A DNA stretch of 64,000 nucleotides from Capniomyces stellatus (GCA_001661515.1 LUVW01000005.1:334263-398262), one strand, 5' to 3'; counted from the stretch's first letter, positions 11,573 to 25,494 are shown. Numbers and translations: made by a program. Notes: generated by a model from the sequence alone, not told the origin.

Positions 11573-14500
11573 GAGTATAGCAATTATTTAGAATCCGATC
11601 TGAATTGCCTAAAATAAATCAGAATATACGCATACACACAAGTTCTTTTCCTTTTAGTATGTTTATTGAGTATAACTCATGGACTCGACACCGACCTTTT
11701 AGCTTTTCTTTTTATTATTCTTCAAGTGCATTAAAGTTTAAATTTTACAACAACAGGAATAATAAAATGAAAAAGAAAAGGTCTTGTGTCTTTAAAGCCC
11801 CTTGTTTTTTTAGGGAGGGGGGGGTATATCAGTGCAATAGATCTTTGGACAAAATCCCTTGACTCTAGACTGTAATAGGACTGGTATCCGGTTGCTACAC
11901 TAAATAGAAAGACGTACCAGCCTACAACAGAAAAAGAGCAAAGGCATTCCCAGAATACATTGCAAACATTGTGTGTTTTATGGCTGTGTATCTTACCTGT
12001 TTTGTTTATGATAAACAACTCTTGGTTTGCTGCTTAACCAATACAGCAGGTGCTAGTTAATGGTTGTTGAGTCACTTTAGCAAAAGAAATAAGTAAGTGT
12101 TCTATAAAGCGACAAGAGTACTAAACGAAGGATGTGTTTAAAGCCGAGGCCAACTCCGTCTTTTTATTTAGTAGTAAAGTGGAAAACAAATATACTTGGA
12201 AAAAGGCAATAATATATAAATAAATGTAGTTTTAAGAAAGGGAGCTTGGGATTGTTGTAAAGCATAAGAGCTTCAAGGTGTGGATGATTACAATTATAAG
12301 TAGGTTTGCACAAGTAATAATTGCAAAACTTGTGTTAAAAAAATGTCTGTAATACTTTAGCTTTCTTTTTTACTCAATTTAATTGTCTCTGCTGGGCTTT
12401 TCTCAGCAGCTTTCAAGGCTATTCTACTAGAAAGTTCTGTTTGGTAAATTAAAAGAGTGTGAATTCTTGAAACTGATGATTTACATAACTATATGAATTG
12501 CTAATGTTTATTTGGCAGCAATAATACAATCGATTTTTAATTACTTAGTCACCTCCAGGGCTCTATTTAGTTTGTAGCGCTATTTTGTTTATTTCATTTG
12601 TTTTGATTTATTAGGACTATTTAATTCTTGTTTTAGTGCCAATTACTTTACATAATTCCACTTTAAGTGGGCGAATTTCTAACTACTTTTATCAAGCTAT
12701 ATCATGTTTTTTTTTTCTTTCCTCCTTTCTTTTACTCTTGTCCTGGTAAAAAAAAAACCCTTCGTATTTCTTGTAATTGCATGGATATCAAAATATTTTC
12801 ATTAAATAAAAGTTCAGTATCCTATTTCAATCAATTGGATTTTCATGTGTTTGCTGCTTACTTTTTTTTTCTTCTTTTTCTTTTCATAGCACTTCCTAAA
12901 ATTTCTCTACAATTTTTTTTAAATTAACTACTAGATTGCCTAAATTCGACAGGCTCTTTTTTTTTCTTGAAAAAAAATAATACTAATCAATTTCTTCAAA
13001 TTGCGGCTTTACATCTATCAATCTTATTGTTGGACCAATATTGCAGGTTTATTAACCTCGCTTAAAACCACTTTTGGTTGAATCAATGGACCAATTCAAA
13101 ATCTAGTTTCATTCGCATTTGGTCGTTTACTAGTTCGCTCAATTACTCAATTGCTATCTGCTAAAACAGCTTCTTATGTTTTGCTTCTTTTTTCCAATTA
13201 GCCATCTGTGCCAAAAGTTAATTGTTTTTGCTTTCATTTAAACTCTGCTTAAAATAATCTGACTTTACCAATTTAAGCCGATTTTCTAGCCAGGCAATTT
13301 ATAATACCTGAGCGTGTAATCTACACACAATTGGTCACACCTTTTAATTAAAACAGAATACATTCATCAAAATTTAAATTCAATTATCACTGTGTTACAA
13401 CAGCTTTTTCGCAAAAGGCCACTTTGAAGAACAAATCAGTCTATTTCAAACAAATTTGCCCTCCATGCTATTGAGCCAACACAGCACAAAGCCTGTAATT
13501 TATTTATTTTCTTTGATGAAAGAGTCAAAACAGTTTTAGGATTAACAATACAAATCCAAGCAAAGAGATAATTTGGGAAATAAGAAAGATAAAAAGAACT
13601 CGAGGCACTATAGCATAACGCAACATAACAAAGAGACAAATATCCTTGCATGTAGAGCTGAAATATGTTGGCAGCGTTGAATTGGGGAAGCAAAATACTT
13701 GAGATTATTTTCTTTACTTTTTCTATTTTTTTTTTAAAAAAAAGATGCTTTCAAGAAAATCTATGTTCACTACAAGTACAAGTAAACAATGCCATCCAAT
13801 GAGGTTTGATGGAGAGACATACAATGGTACTTAACTTGTGGTTAGCACGGATCTATCCATTGTTTTACAACTCAAGTCCAATCTGCCTGTGGCTAAACTC
13901 CATTGTCTGGGCGCTATTTCCTGGCCTTGTTTGGTTAAACCAGTCAAGTATTTATTTATTTTCTATTCAGTGAAACAATGTATTGCATGTAATTGCTTAT
14001 GAACAAGCAGAGTTCATGCTAAAAGCCCAAAGCCTGCAAGCCAAACCTAAGCCTTTTCTTGAAAGAAAATATAAATGGATTGTTTTAATTTTTCAATCGA
14101 TTATTGCACACCCATTTAACATTTTTTTTTTCTGTTGAATTGATATTTCAGCTTACTCAAAAAAGTAACCATACTCGGTAAAAGAAGCAAAAAAGAAAGA
14201 AAAAACGTCATTAATCGAATCAAATTTTAATTTGAATCAATTAAAGGTTCATTAGAACAATTTAGGTTATTGAAAGTAATAAAAGAAATGTTTGTAACAC
14301 ACAAGTTGCGGTTTTTTGCTCTTTTTTTCTTTTTGCCTTTTATTTTGTTTTTTTTTACAAATAAATACCAACCACTCCGCCTATACAAATAGATGGGCAA
14401 TGTGAGGGAGCGTTTTGAGTTATTGTAACAAAAGCGGTGCTTGGATTTGCATCAGAGCTAACGATTGCATGCAAATTCACTCAATCGCAGACAGGATATG

Positions 14501-15340
14501 AAATGGAATATTCTCGGCTTTGCCCAAATTACTACGTTACTTGATCAGTCTGGGGAGTTTCTCTTTTTTTATCTTTTTTTTCATTGTATAGCTCAGTTAA
14601 TATCCTAGTTGACCAAATTGAGAAATTCGTAATTATAGCTATTTGTCATGATGATTGATATTGAATAGTTTCAAAAATAACGAAAAACATAATTATACTG
14701 GTTTGGATTTCAAATTTGCTTAATCTGTATCCATATACAAATTTAGAACAATGTATGTAGAGTGGTATTTGATAATATTTTGTACAAAACGAAAAAGTAA
14801 AAGAAAAAAGCTTCAATGTTTAGCCAAACATTTGAGCCGATAATAAATGACATACACATGCACCGTTTGAAAATAAAATGCATTGGTTGTGTACTAGCGA
14901 ATATATACTTTTATTTTTGCTGAGACAAAGTCCTGCGTGCACCAGGAGAGGGAGTTTGTAAACATTATGAAGTTTGAGCGAGTGAGTGAGCGAGTTGGTA
15001 AGCGAGTTGGTGAGCATGCTAGATACAGCGATCATAAAAGAGTTTATTTAGCATGGTGTATTGGAAATACAATCCAAAAAAACAAACCCCGGGTGAAAAA
15101 AAAAAGGCTTTGCAATGGTTTCGACTTGTCAATGATAAAAGCGAATAAGAGTGTGTCAGACAAGTTAATCGATACCAAAATAAAAACAACCAGCACCATA
15201 TACTATAGATACCAAATCGCAAGTAAATAGTCAAGTACCAAGTACAAGAATGAAAAGAAATGAAAAGGTGAATTATTCATTTCAGGTTAATCACGCAGGG
15301 AAGAAGAAAAAACCGAGAACAAATCCAGCCAAATACTCGG

Positions 15341-15341
<1 letters not shown>

Positions 15342-15371
<30 letters not shown>
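15342..15371. repeat. Poly(T) tract, 30 nt
   Basis: Thirty uninterrupted T in the cyclin-CHD1 spacer. The exact length is likely to be unreliable in sequencing. Confidence 0.85.
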
Positions 15372-15372
<1 letters not shown>

Positions 15373-15862
15373 GTGAATCTTTTTGATCTCATTCGAGCCG
15401 TTTTGACATGATTCCTACAATTGATTCCTGTGTAATGTCATGACTAAAAAAAAGTTATGGGTTATATAAAAAAAAAAGGTTTTCAAAATAGTTTGACCAA
15501 TATTTTATTCCATTATTCCATTATTACTTATTCACTTCTTTCTTCATTCTGGCTTATTTCGTTCTGGTTTAACATTCTATTCCTATCTGTATCACAACTT
15601 CTCCTTTAAAGTAAAGGATAAAAGTGTACAAGGTAACAAAGCTACGCATAGCTAAAGTAGGATTATTAAATGATTGTTTAAAGCGGTTGGTAGATCCACT
15701 TTTGACACTATTCACAATCGCCATGAATTGCAAACGAAGAAAAAAGTTTTGTTTGGCTTCAACTCTCACTCACTCACATCCTCTTCCACTTCTCTCCGCC
15801 TCTCACCCCCTTTTATAACCACTTCTTCATTTTTCTTTACATGACCACATATTATATTCAAT

Positions 15863-15864
<2 letters not shown>

Positions 15865-15893
<29 letters not shown>
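15865..15893. repeat. Poly(A) tract, 29 nt
   Basis: Twenty-nine uninterrupted A, about 0.5 kb from the long T tract. No flanking target-site duplication or reverse-transcriptase sequence suggests a retroposed copy. Confidence 0.85.
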
Positions 15894-15896
<3 letters not shown>

Positions 15897-17034
15897 TGAA
15901 GCTGGGTTCTATTTCTGTTGAGGAAAGGGGGTTCCAAAAAAAAAAAAAAACTTTCAACAACTATTACAGTTGATACTTTTAGGCTGAGTTTGGTGTACCA
16001 TTTACAAACCAAGAGTAGGAGAAGGGTGTAATTATCTGTATAAAAAGGATGTTTTACTGCGTATCTACTAGACTAAACCCAGGCCTTATGAGCCATACTA
16101 ACGCTTCTCCTGCCTCCCCATACCCACCAGTTTTATTGAAAGAGTTTTGATTGATTGTAACCAGGAAAGAAAAATAAAAAAAGGAGCACAAGTAAATTAA
16201 GTGCACCTTGTAAAGTGCTTTTTGTCAGATGTTGTTACAGTAAATATTTTACCTCACTTTTACTGTGATGTTAAATGTTCAATAGATATGTTTGCTATTA
16301 TATAATACGTTAAATGACTTTTATAATATTACAACCAACAAAGGTCACATAAAAAAAAAATACACGGCGCTTTTATTTGAATTTGTGTAATGACAATGCG
16401 TGCTATTTATACATTTTTACTGTCAACGGCTTGGTTATCAAAATAAGCTTTAGAAACGAAACAAAACAAAACGTAGAACAAATTTGTTTCTTGCTTTCTT
16501 TCAACATGACATTTGTATTTATTATTTGATATTTCATGTCATTTTTTACTGATTTTGATATTTCATCATGATGTTAACGCAGAAATATCTTTTTGAATTG
16601 AAAAACTTTATTGTAGTTTTAAATCACCAACACAAAACTGATTTGAAACACATTATCATTATGTTACTAGTGTTATTATTATCTTTTGCTTACACATCCG
16701 ATTTACACAAAACTGTCACAGTATGACAACAAACAGCTGAATGAATAATATACTTTAACGTATTATAAAAACAAACAAAATGTAAATACAACCAAAGATT
16801 GTAAAAGAGGGGAAAAGAAAGAAAAATGAAAATAAAATCAAAAGAAAAATATGTATGTGTATATAATCACGATAGTTTAGAACAATAAAAGATATATATA
16901 TAGAGGGGGGGGGGGATAGGGGGAAACAACAAAAACAAGATGTGGAATTATAAATGTAAAAGAATAAAAGTATTAAATTAAACGCAATGAGACCAACTAG
17001 TTAGATGTCAATTTACCAGACTATTGGGTTGATC

Positions 17035-20000
17035 TTATTGGATTGATCTATTTGACCTCATACCACCCCTACTACTACCACCACTGCCACTGGTCTTTGC
17101 ACTGGACCCAGTCCCTGTACTAGAACCCGTAGCCATAGTGTTCCCATTTCCATGTGGCTTTGCAGGTGAAGATGACTTCCCACTAGGCGAGCTAACGCCT
17201 AGTCCAAACTTACCAGACTTGTACATCCGCGAGCCCCCTGAACCTCCACCGGGATTGGGGGTGCTGGACCCCACAGGCTTTGCGTTAGCTTTGGCTGAAA
17301 AGGACGAAATTGTGGGCGAGTTCAACCCTGTTTTGCTTTTACTAGCTTCAAGCTTCTCAAACAAATGAACGAGCTGCTTATGGCTAATGGGCCGGTTCCA
17401 GTGGTACCCCACGTACACCCACAAGTGTTTATTCAGGTTCCTAATCAGCTCGCGGTAGCTCTTGTCCTTGCTTCTCGACAACCGGCGCTCAGTAACAGAC
17501 CGGATGTGGCGTCCTATTGGCAACAGACACTGACTTATCAGCTTGACCTTTCCCTCCTTCGTTTCAACATTGTCACACCCGTCTTTCAGCCGCTTGAGGA
17601 AGGTATGCACCGGCTTCAGCAGCTCCTTACACTCCAACTCATCCATTGACTCGTACTCACTGACTTCGCCTTCCTCAGTATCGCCAGCAGCATTCGCACT
17701 TGTACTGTTGGGGTCAGCTGAGCCATCCGCACCGTGCTTTCCGCTGTCGGCAGGGTTGCTTGAATCGGCTTGGCCTGACTCTGAGTGGTTTGGTCCGTTG
17801 CTGTCATTGTCGTTTCTGCTGTTTGTACTGGCCTTCCTGCCACCTCTGCCCCTTGCGCGGCTTCCTCCTCCACCTGCAGAGTCCAGACCATTGCCGTCAC
17901 TACCTGTTGAAAGCAAATTCAGCTGGCCGTACTTGGCCCCGCCACTCTTGTTCACCTCGGTTTCGCTCAGCACTTTCAACAAGTACTCGCTTCTTCTGAC
18001 CAGATGCGTGGCCTTGGGTGCTATAAAACTCCCGGTGGGCTTGGCACTGGCAGCATCCTTGGCCGAGTGTTTTGACGCAGCCTTTTTTCCAACCAGAGTG
18101 CTGTTGGCAACGTTGTTTACATTGACAATATCTTCAGGACTCAGAAACAGCTTCTTTTGGAGAGCCAAAGTTGGGTCCTTTTGGATGCTCTCCCAGTTCC
18201 CAAAACCGTGCAAGTATATTCCCACCATCAACGCAGCGTCGTCCTTTTGGCCCCACGACGTTGACCAGTTCTTGACTGGCTTCAAGGGAACACCCAGCCG
18301 GAACCTCATTATATCGTTCTTCAGGTTCGGCATTTGCATTTTGGCGTGCAGGTTTGCCAAGTCGCTTATACGCTGCACCACAACCGTTGCGTTCACTTGG
18401 ATAGTTGACTTGTAGTTTATCAGAACCGACTTGTTGGACCTCCTACCCTCCTTTTCTTTGTCGTCTGCCTGCTCGCCAGCGTGTCCAGATGCGCCAGAGG
18501 CCTCGTTCTTTGTCTGAGCAACAGACTCTTGGCACGTCTTGATCAGATGCTCGCATGACTTTCTAATCACGTCCTCGTCCTTATCGACCAGCTCCGAGTC
18601 CTTAACAATCTGCTCAAACCGGAGATTTGGGTCGCCAAACCTCAAAATTGCACGAATCAGCGAACGTATATCCTTGTCGGTCAGGACCGTGGGGTTGTTG
18701 TTGGCTGATGTCGCGGTGGATGAGCCAGTTCCTTTTCTTTTCCCCGAGGAGCCACTGTTGACGCCGCCAGCACTCAGGGATTTCCTACCGGGCTTCTTTC
18801 CAGTTTCAGGGTCAGAGTCAGGGCTGCTGAAAGCGCCATCGTCGTCGCCGGTCTGTGCGGGACCGTTTTCCGAGTAGACGATTCTGCGCTTGCGTCTTCT
18901 GCTGTTTGCCCAGACCAGCTCGTCTTCCATTGCAGCCTGGAGCCGGGCCTCCTCCTCAATCGCCTGGAGCCTTTCGTGTTCCGGAATGATGTCGTTCCAG
19001 TCGGAATCGGCGTTGCCCCCAATGCCAAACGCGGATCCGTCAATGTCGGCAACCTGGAACTGGGACAAAAAGTCGTCAGCAACACCCTCGGCAACAGTTT
19101 CGGTCTGCTCAGCATCCTCGAGCATCTTGTCCAAATCCATCTGGTCAAGCTTGTTGTGGTCGTCGTTGGAGTCGGCAAACATGTTTTTAGCGCCAAACTT
19201 GAGAATGACAGCGAGCTCGTCTCTGGAAAATGGATTTGCGCCCGAGGTGTTTACCGAAGCGGTGTTGGGCTTGCCGTTGTTGACGGACGCCTTGACATCC
19301 TCAAGCTGTTTCCTAGTGCTTGAGTCCAGGTTCAGCCCACTGGTGTCCATGCCCTTGATTATGCAGTACTCGAGAACCATTTTGCGCTTGGCTCGCTCCA
19401 AAATGTCCTCCTCAACAGTCCCCTTTGAAACAAACCTGTACACCGACACCTGTCTTTTCTGGCCAATTCTGTGGGCTCTGGCCATTGCCTGCAAGTCGTT
19501 CTGCGGGTTCCAGTCCGAGTCGAAAATAATCACGGTGTCGGCAGTCTCCAGGTTAATGCCGAGTCCACCGGCTCTTGTGGACAGAATAAAGCAAAAGTCC
19601 GGCGAGTTTGGCATGTTGAAGTGCTCAATAGACTTTTTTCTCGCTTCAGACGAAACCGAGCCATCAAGTCTTTGGAACATATAGTTTCTGTACACCAAGT
19701 AGTCGGCAATTATGTCCAGCATCCGGACCATCTGCGAAAAGATCAGCACGCGGTGGCCGCCCTGCTTGAGCCGGGTCAGCAACTTGTCGAGCAGCATCAT
19801 CTTGCCACTGCCTGCAACAATTCCCCGCAACGAGTCCTTGTTGTTGTCGGAAATAACCTCGGCGTTGGGGAACAGAAACGGGTGATTACTGGCCTTCTTC
19901 AGCTCCATCATTATGTTGAGCAGGGACAGTTGGCCGCCCCCACTGACTCCCCTGTTCAGAACCGAGTAGTTCCTAGTCAGCACGTTCTTGTAGTAGTGCA

Positions 20001-22518
20001 CCTGCAGCGGCGCCAGTTCAACTCTGAGAATGCGCTCAGTCTTCAGCGGCAACGACTTTTCCACATCCTTCTTCAACCTTCTCAGCATGTACGGCTTGAG
20101 TCTCTTGTGCAGCTCTGCTATTATCTTGGCCTGTTCAGGGTCGCCAGCTGCTGTCCTGACATCCACATCAGCCTCAAAGTCGTCAAACTTGTCTGGCATC
20201 AGGAACCGGCACAGCGAAACTAGCTCCTTGACCGAATTCTGCAGCGGCGTTCCCGTTACCAGTAGTCGGTTTGCCACCTTAAACGACTTTAAGGCCTCGT
20301 GGAGCTGCGAGTCGCTGTTCTTTAACCGATGAGCCTCGTCAATTGCCATAAACGCCCACTTGATGTTGCCCAGAATGTCCTTGTCCTTCAGAACCATTTC
20401 ATACGTTGTCAGTACCACATTGAATTTTACCTTGTCCTGGCTGCCTGCATCCACCCAAAATTCATACTCTCTTGCTATCGCTCTGCTCCGCCCATCGTCA
20501 ATGTACGCAATAACGTTCATGTCCGGCACCCACTTGGCCAGCTCCTTCTGCCACGACCCTATTGTCGACAACGGCACCACCACCAAAAACGGCCCATATA
20601 CATGCATCGTGTTGAATAGGTACGCCATAAATGAAATTGTCTGCACCGTCTTCCCCAGCCCCATCTCGTCCGCCAATATCCCGTTCTCGTTCTTGCTCCA
20701 TAGGTGCGCCATCCAGTTCAAACTCGTCAGCTGGTAATCCCGAAGCTCGCCCCCTATCAAGTACGCCGGCTGCACCGCTATCCTCTTGAACGCCGGCCTG
20801 TTTCTGCCATAGTTTGTGCTCTTGTACGGCACTCTGGTTGAGCTTGTTCTGTCCAGGTACTTGTCCGTCAGCTCCCCAAAGTCGTTGCTTATGTCCTCTC
20901 CCGCCTCCCACGTACACGCACTATATGGCTGCCTCTTCCACTTCACCAGGTACTCAATCGCCCCCTCTGCGTCCCCCGGGTCCTGCGACTTTCTTTCCGT
21001 CACTATCCGCTCAGCCTCTTTAAACTCCCCCATCACATCCCTGTTGATCTCCTTGTTTATGTTCAGCTGCTCCAGTGTCTCCTGCGTTGTCTCCGCATCG
21101 TCAATAATCGCCACTTCCGCCATCACCACCGACTTGAAAAAGTTCTCCACCTTCTTTATCCCCTTATACTCCCGCAAACTATCAAACAGATCCCAAGTCC
21201 CGTGTCTATACGACCACCCCTTCCACTTCACATAGAACTCCAGGTTCTGTATGTCTCTTATATCATCGCTTTCTGCATTTGCCCTCAGCCTGAAATCCTT
21301 CACCGCCTCAATCACATCCTCGTCCCCAGGCTCATCAATCGTTGGCTCTATCACCTTCGCCCTGTTCTTTGATTTGCTCCTTTCCTCCATCTCGCTGCTG
21401 TAATCCGACATCCCCCCCACCTGCTCGTTGTAACTCTGCGCCGTCCCTCTTGATGATGTCCTCACTGGCCTCGAAACACTATCATCTGTTTCCGAGTCCC
21501 CCCAATCCTCTCTACCTCGCTTCTGTGCTCCTCCTCTATTCCCACTCCCCACCCTCTTTCTTTTTCCTGCCTTTCTCTTTCCCTTACCCCTACCCTCCAT
21601 ATACTCTGATCCATCTGTATCCTCGCTACTCTCCTCTCTATAATTTGTCTTCTTCCTTATCACTGTGCTGCTGCTTTGACCCGTCCCCTTTCTTATTTTC
21701 GCTTTTTTGCTTCCTTTTTTCTTTTTTGCTGGCTTCCCCCAATCCTCATCACTCGAATCTTCTTTTACGTCCGACTCTTCAAAACTTGAGTATCCATACC
21801 CATCCGAGGCCACAAAATCCTCATCATTATTCGATTCTATATGACTCTCACTCGTTTCCTATTTATTCATTTATCCGTTCATTCATTTATTCATTTATTC
21901 ATTCTATTATTTTCCTTCAATTTAAACACCTCCAAATAATCTTTACTCTCTCTCTCTCTCTCTCCCCCCTTACTCCCAACTTACTGAAAAACTAGAGTAT
22001 CCAACCTTCTCCTTTCTTCCTAATTTTCGGTTATTGCCATTATACCCTGCCCTCGAACTTTTGGCCTGCTTTACCTTTCTACCTTCATCCCCTTCATAAT
22101 CGCTAAAAGTATCCTCTCCATCATGCCCAAACTCCTCCAAATCTTCCTCACTACTAAACTCTATTCTTCCCCTCGTCTTGCTTGGGTTTACTGCGTTACT
22201 GGACTTCCTGTACAACTTCTGTTCCTGCCCATTGCTACCTTTGTTCTTATTCCCGTTTTCTGTAGTGCGCCCTCTTGAATCCATTTCAAAGTCCGAGTCT
22301 GAAGTAAATCCAACCTCATTGCTCCTATTCCTGCTTTTATCTGCTCTGCTTCCAACCCTGCTTTTTTTACGCATATCCTCACCACTGTGCTCGTCGTCTG
22401 TATTGCTGTTTATCCCTTCAAATCCATCAAGCTCCTCGAATGTATCTTCTATCATTAACCCCTCTTCCATCCCTTCCTCCTCCTGAAGTGAGTCCGAATT
22501 GCTGTACGGTTTGCTCAT
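17035..22518 (-). CDS. CHD1: Chromodomain helicase Chd1 (nucleosome remodeller)
   Basis: ATP-dependent nucleosome-spacing enzyme associated with transcribed chromatin. There are two exons: 22518-21985 (ATG, acidic, 178 codons) and 21858-17035, joined across a 126-nt intron (donor TCA|GTAAGT, acceptor AAATAG). Both exon ends carry 'GYSSF', showing they belong together. The protein is about 1,785 residues, longer than the 1,468 of S. cerevisiae. In order it has an acidic, Lys-rich N-terminus, two chromodomains ('[16 protein letters not shown]', '[16 protein letters not shown]'), a Snf2 ATPase with Walker A 'ADEMGLGKT' (about residue 581) and DEAH box 'AIDEAHRLK', and a helicase C lobe ('[15 protein letters not shown]', 'ARAHRIGQ'). 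After these come a SANT-SLIDE-like DNA-binding region ('[19 protein letters not shown]') and the C-terminal CHCT helical domain starting '[17 protein letters not shown]'. The tail is Gly/Ser-rich. All catalytic motifs look intact. Confidence 0.95.
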
Positions 22519-24541
22519 TTGCTATTTTGTTATTTACATTTATACATTTACTCTTTTGTTCTGTACCACCGCCATTCTTTTGGATGTATCTTTTGACCAA
22601 CACCAACACCTTCAGTTTTGTGTCAAGTTATAACCCCGAAATCAAACTTAATCATTCTTGGTCTTGATCTCAACATTCCCACCAACCGACTTTCATTCTC
22701 TAACTATCCTGCCTTTATTTTTCTTGATCTTTGTAGAATTCAAAATAAAATTATGTGGATTCAATCATGTTGAAACCATTTATCCTCTTTCAGTATTTAT
22801 CTCTGTTCGATCAATCTCAACAGCACCCCCCCCCCCACCTCTCCCACAAAGATTTTTTTTGTCAAAAAAAAATGTATACTGACACAGTACATTCCCTCTT
22901 TTATTAAAAAAACTGTGAATCCACCTATCCCATATATCTTCCTTCCATTTGACTCTCACATTTATTTGTTCTGAATGGCGATATATAACAATCGCGTTCT
23001 ATTTATCTTTTGTTTCTATACTTTTCTTTTCTTTTTTATTCGTTTGTTGATCCAACGCGCACAAACATTCAACTGTATAATATGATTATTTTGTTTGATT
23101 TTTTTTCTTACCTTTATCCTTTTATTTCCAGCTTTAGATGTGATCTTGATATATATATTTTTTGGGTGTTTGTACTTTTATTTTCGTGTTTATTCTGTAG
23201 CTGTTTATCGCTTCTTTAGCCACCTTATCCTCTCAACCTCTTGGGTCGGTCCACTAAACTGTCCCTACAAGATAAACGGGATTTCGTATCTTTTTTGCCG
23301 AATTAATGATGGATATAAAGTATAAATGTAAATAAATAAATTGCATGGGTAGTATTATCACCTAAATCCTAGGCTTAGAAACCCCTATATACAAAATATA
23401 GTGTATTCGCCTTATAAGTATACGCTTTATAGTATAATACTAACGCGATGCTTGCTTTGTCTTGCTAATACTATTAAATATCCTATTCTATGGTTTAAAG
23501 AACCGTTGATTAGTTTTATTGAAAATAATATCAATAGCTTTTAGAGTGGTAATGGTCTATGTGTATGTATGCCCTTACCAAATAGTTTATTGTTTTTTAT
23601 TTTCAAGTTTTTTTTTTTTCTTTCTTTTTTTCTTTATTTTTCTTTTTTTTCTTGACTCACGCAATATTTCAACTCGCTAACTGATTTAATCAGGTTTTCA
23701 CTGATTATTGAAAACTCGTTTCCCTTTTTTATTTTCCATCTTTTTATTGTTTTTTTTATATCGTTTATTGTTTATTTTTTTAAAATTTTTTTTCTTCACC
23801 TTCAAGTTTGCTAATTGTAAAAATCATCAAGTTCTTGGCCCACATTTCTTTTACCAGCCCTATAACAATAAACAGTCTTTTCTCGCTTTAGTTTTTTAGT
23901 TTTTACCTTTATTTTTATAACAAGCCGCACAAGTTAATTTACTCACTTTTCCTATTATGTTAAACCCTCCCCCCCCACACACATGTCCATGAAGATTCAG
24001 TTTCCCCTACAACTAGGCTATGGGCTTGTCTTTCTTTTATCTAGTTGATTCAAGAATGTGCTAATATCTTGTTTGTACATTTTTTATGCCTGAATTCAGC
24101 TCTTGTTAGTTGGCTTTGGTCACTACAAACACTATTTACCGCTTTTTTAAACGCGTTTTCAACATTTACATTATTGAAAAAATCATGTAATTTGCTCTTG
24201 GTTTTAATTCACTCGTCTATTTTTTTATTATTAAAAATATAAATCTCCATCACTTTTGGCTCGCTTAAATGTTGGTATAACTCACCTGTCTGTGACTTTT
24301 TATTTGTGTCACCATAACTTTATTCTAATTCTATATCAAGCAATATAAAAAGACATCAACTATTCCATCCTGCTTGGCTATTTTATCAGCAATACTATTC
24401 TGTCCTAGAAAAAAGAAAGACTATACACAAAGATAACAAGCACCAGAACCAACTCTAACACCCAACGCGAGTACCAAGTGTATTGATAAAAAGTCGTGAT
24501 TATCCAGAAATCAGTGTAAACAACATAATTCAAAAAGATAT
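22519..24541. other. Intergenic, CHD1 5' flank
   Basis: Two kilobases of T-rich DNA upstream of CHD1 and of the small membrane protein gene. It contains a C11 run at 22826-22836, a C8 run near 23969 and many T tracts. An 'ATATAAAAAG' TATA-like element lies near 24345, upstream of the gene at 24586. No other gene was seen. Confidence 0.5.
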
Positions 24542-24580
24542 ATGCCCAAACAGAGTAAACAACAACTCTTGCAAAATTGA
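24542..24580 (+). promoter_or_regulatory. Upstream open reading frame (12 codons)
   Basis: ATG at 24542 opens a 12-codon frame ending in TGA at 24578-24580, five bases before the ATG of the membrane protein gene. If transcribed, it would be translated before the main frame and could limit its expression. This is inference from position only. Confidence 0.4.
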
Positions 24581-24585
24581 ACAAA

Positions 24586-25071
24586 ATGAATATCAACGAA
24601 TCCAAGTACCCACCAGAATACACTTCTGAGCGAGAACAGAGCATACAAATAAGCGTTACTCAAACAGATTCATCCTTTCGGCGGCTATATCCCAATTATG
24701 AACTTCGCTGCGAAAAGATATGCTTACATAAAAGCAGAATACTTGTCTACATTTTATTTGCAATAGTGATAGTCCTAGGAGTGATCGTGCTTGTATTGGT
24801 GATACTGATGAAAAAGTCCAATAACAGATCAATGATCTACTTTGCGTTGCTTGGGATTCTTCTTTTATTTATTACTTTCTTGATTTATACCATTTACGTT
24901 TATGTTAAGAGTGTCAACGCGGACATCGGTTACTCTCAAGAGCTACTACGAGGTGGTGCTCATAGCAGAGAGTATTTAACTTTCAGGCATGACTTGCGTA
25001 ACTTTTATTTACTAGGCAGTTTGGCGGTATTAATTATAGTTGCATCATCACTCACAAGAAAAGTCCTTTAG
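24586..25071 (+). CDS. Small multi-pass membrane protein, unidentified
   Basis: I do not recognise the family. The intronless 161-residue frame from ATG 24586 has a polar N-terminus (residues 1-50) ending in a Cys/Lys segment ('RCEKICLHKSR'). Hydrophobic helices follow at about 52-75 ('YILFAIVIVLGVIVLVLVI'), 83-107 ('IYFALLGILLLFITFLIY') and a weaker one at 141-156 ('YLLGSLAVLIIVAS'). A conserved-looking loop 'YSQELLRGGAHSREYLTFRH' lies between helices 2 and 3. There is no cleavable signal peptide. A TATA-like element about 240 bp upstream and a short upstream frame suggest a real transcript. Length, composition and an exact ATG support a gene, but no homolog comes to mind. Confidence 0.55.
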   Translation: MNINESKYPPEYTSEREQSIQISVTQTDSSFRRLYPNYELRCEKICLHKSRILVYILFAIVIVLGVIVLVLVILMKKSNNRSMIYFALLGILLLFITFLIYTIYVYVKSVNADIGYSQELLRGGAHSREYLTFRHDLRNFYLLGSLAVLIIVASSLTRKVL

Positions 25072-25494
25072 TCTGCACTTTGTTTAATTTTACCTATACC
25101 CTAACTCTTTTTGTTTTTGTTATCTAGCTCCTATAATAAAATAATACTAATAAACATCTATATATATATCAGCCATGCGTCATGAATTTAAGCTGTAGGA
25201 GTTTAGAACTAGTATTCTTGGTAGATTTTTTTAGTATTGAACTTTCATCACGAAAAAGAAAAAAAAAGAACAAAATGTTGAAAAAGAAAAAAAAGTGCAA
25301 AAAAAAAATTAGATTAGCTAAAAATACAAAGTACTAAGGACATATATGAATTAGGATTATACGTGTCTCTAATACCACACGAATAACAATGTGATGTCGG
25401 TGAAAATAGTCTACGAAGAAGGCGGTAGTGAAGTAAAGTATAGAGAGTGAGTAGAGAGAGAGAGAGGGAGAGAGAGGGATGGAGAAAGAGAGGG
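25072..25494. other. Intergenic between convergent genes
   Basis: Shared 3' flank of the membrane protein gene and the DUF2045 gene. It is A-rich, with a GA-rich tract at about 25451-25479. No gene was seen. Confidence 0.5.

Larger units (their letters stand above)
11573..17034. other. Gene-poor AT-rich region
   Basis: About 5.5 kb between the divergent cyclin promoter side and the CHD1 3' end. It contains 30 consecutive T at 15342-15371, 29 consecutive A at 15865-15893 and 11 G at 16905-16915. One basic 87-codon open frame starting at ATG 14967 (+) is not recognised and sits on a GCGAGTTGGTGA-like short repeat. I regard it as unproven. Confidence 0.5.

Noticed and set aside
11990..12012. 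TATCTTACCTG resembling the 5' end of U1 snRNA
   Set aside because: It differs from the invariant ACTTACCTG at the pairing region, and no U1 stem-loop or Sm site follows.
14967..15230. 87-codon basic open frame
   Set aside because: No recognisable segment, partly built on a short repeat, with an early A tract. Not distinguishable from chance.
17138..21995. Several long plus-strand open frames opposite CHD1 (up to 290 codons)
   Set aside because: They are mirror frames of a G+C-rich, highly conserved minus-strand gene. Their peptides are Ser/Leu/Pro-rich with no family features.
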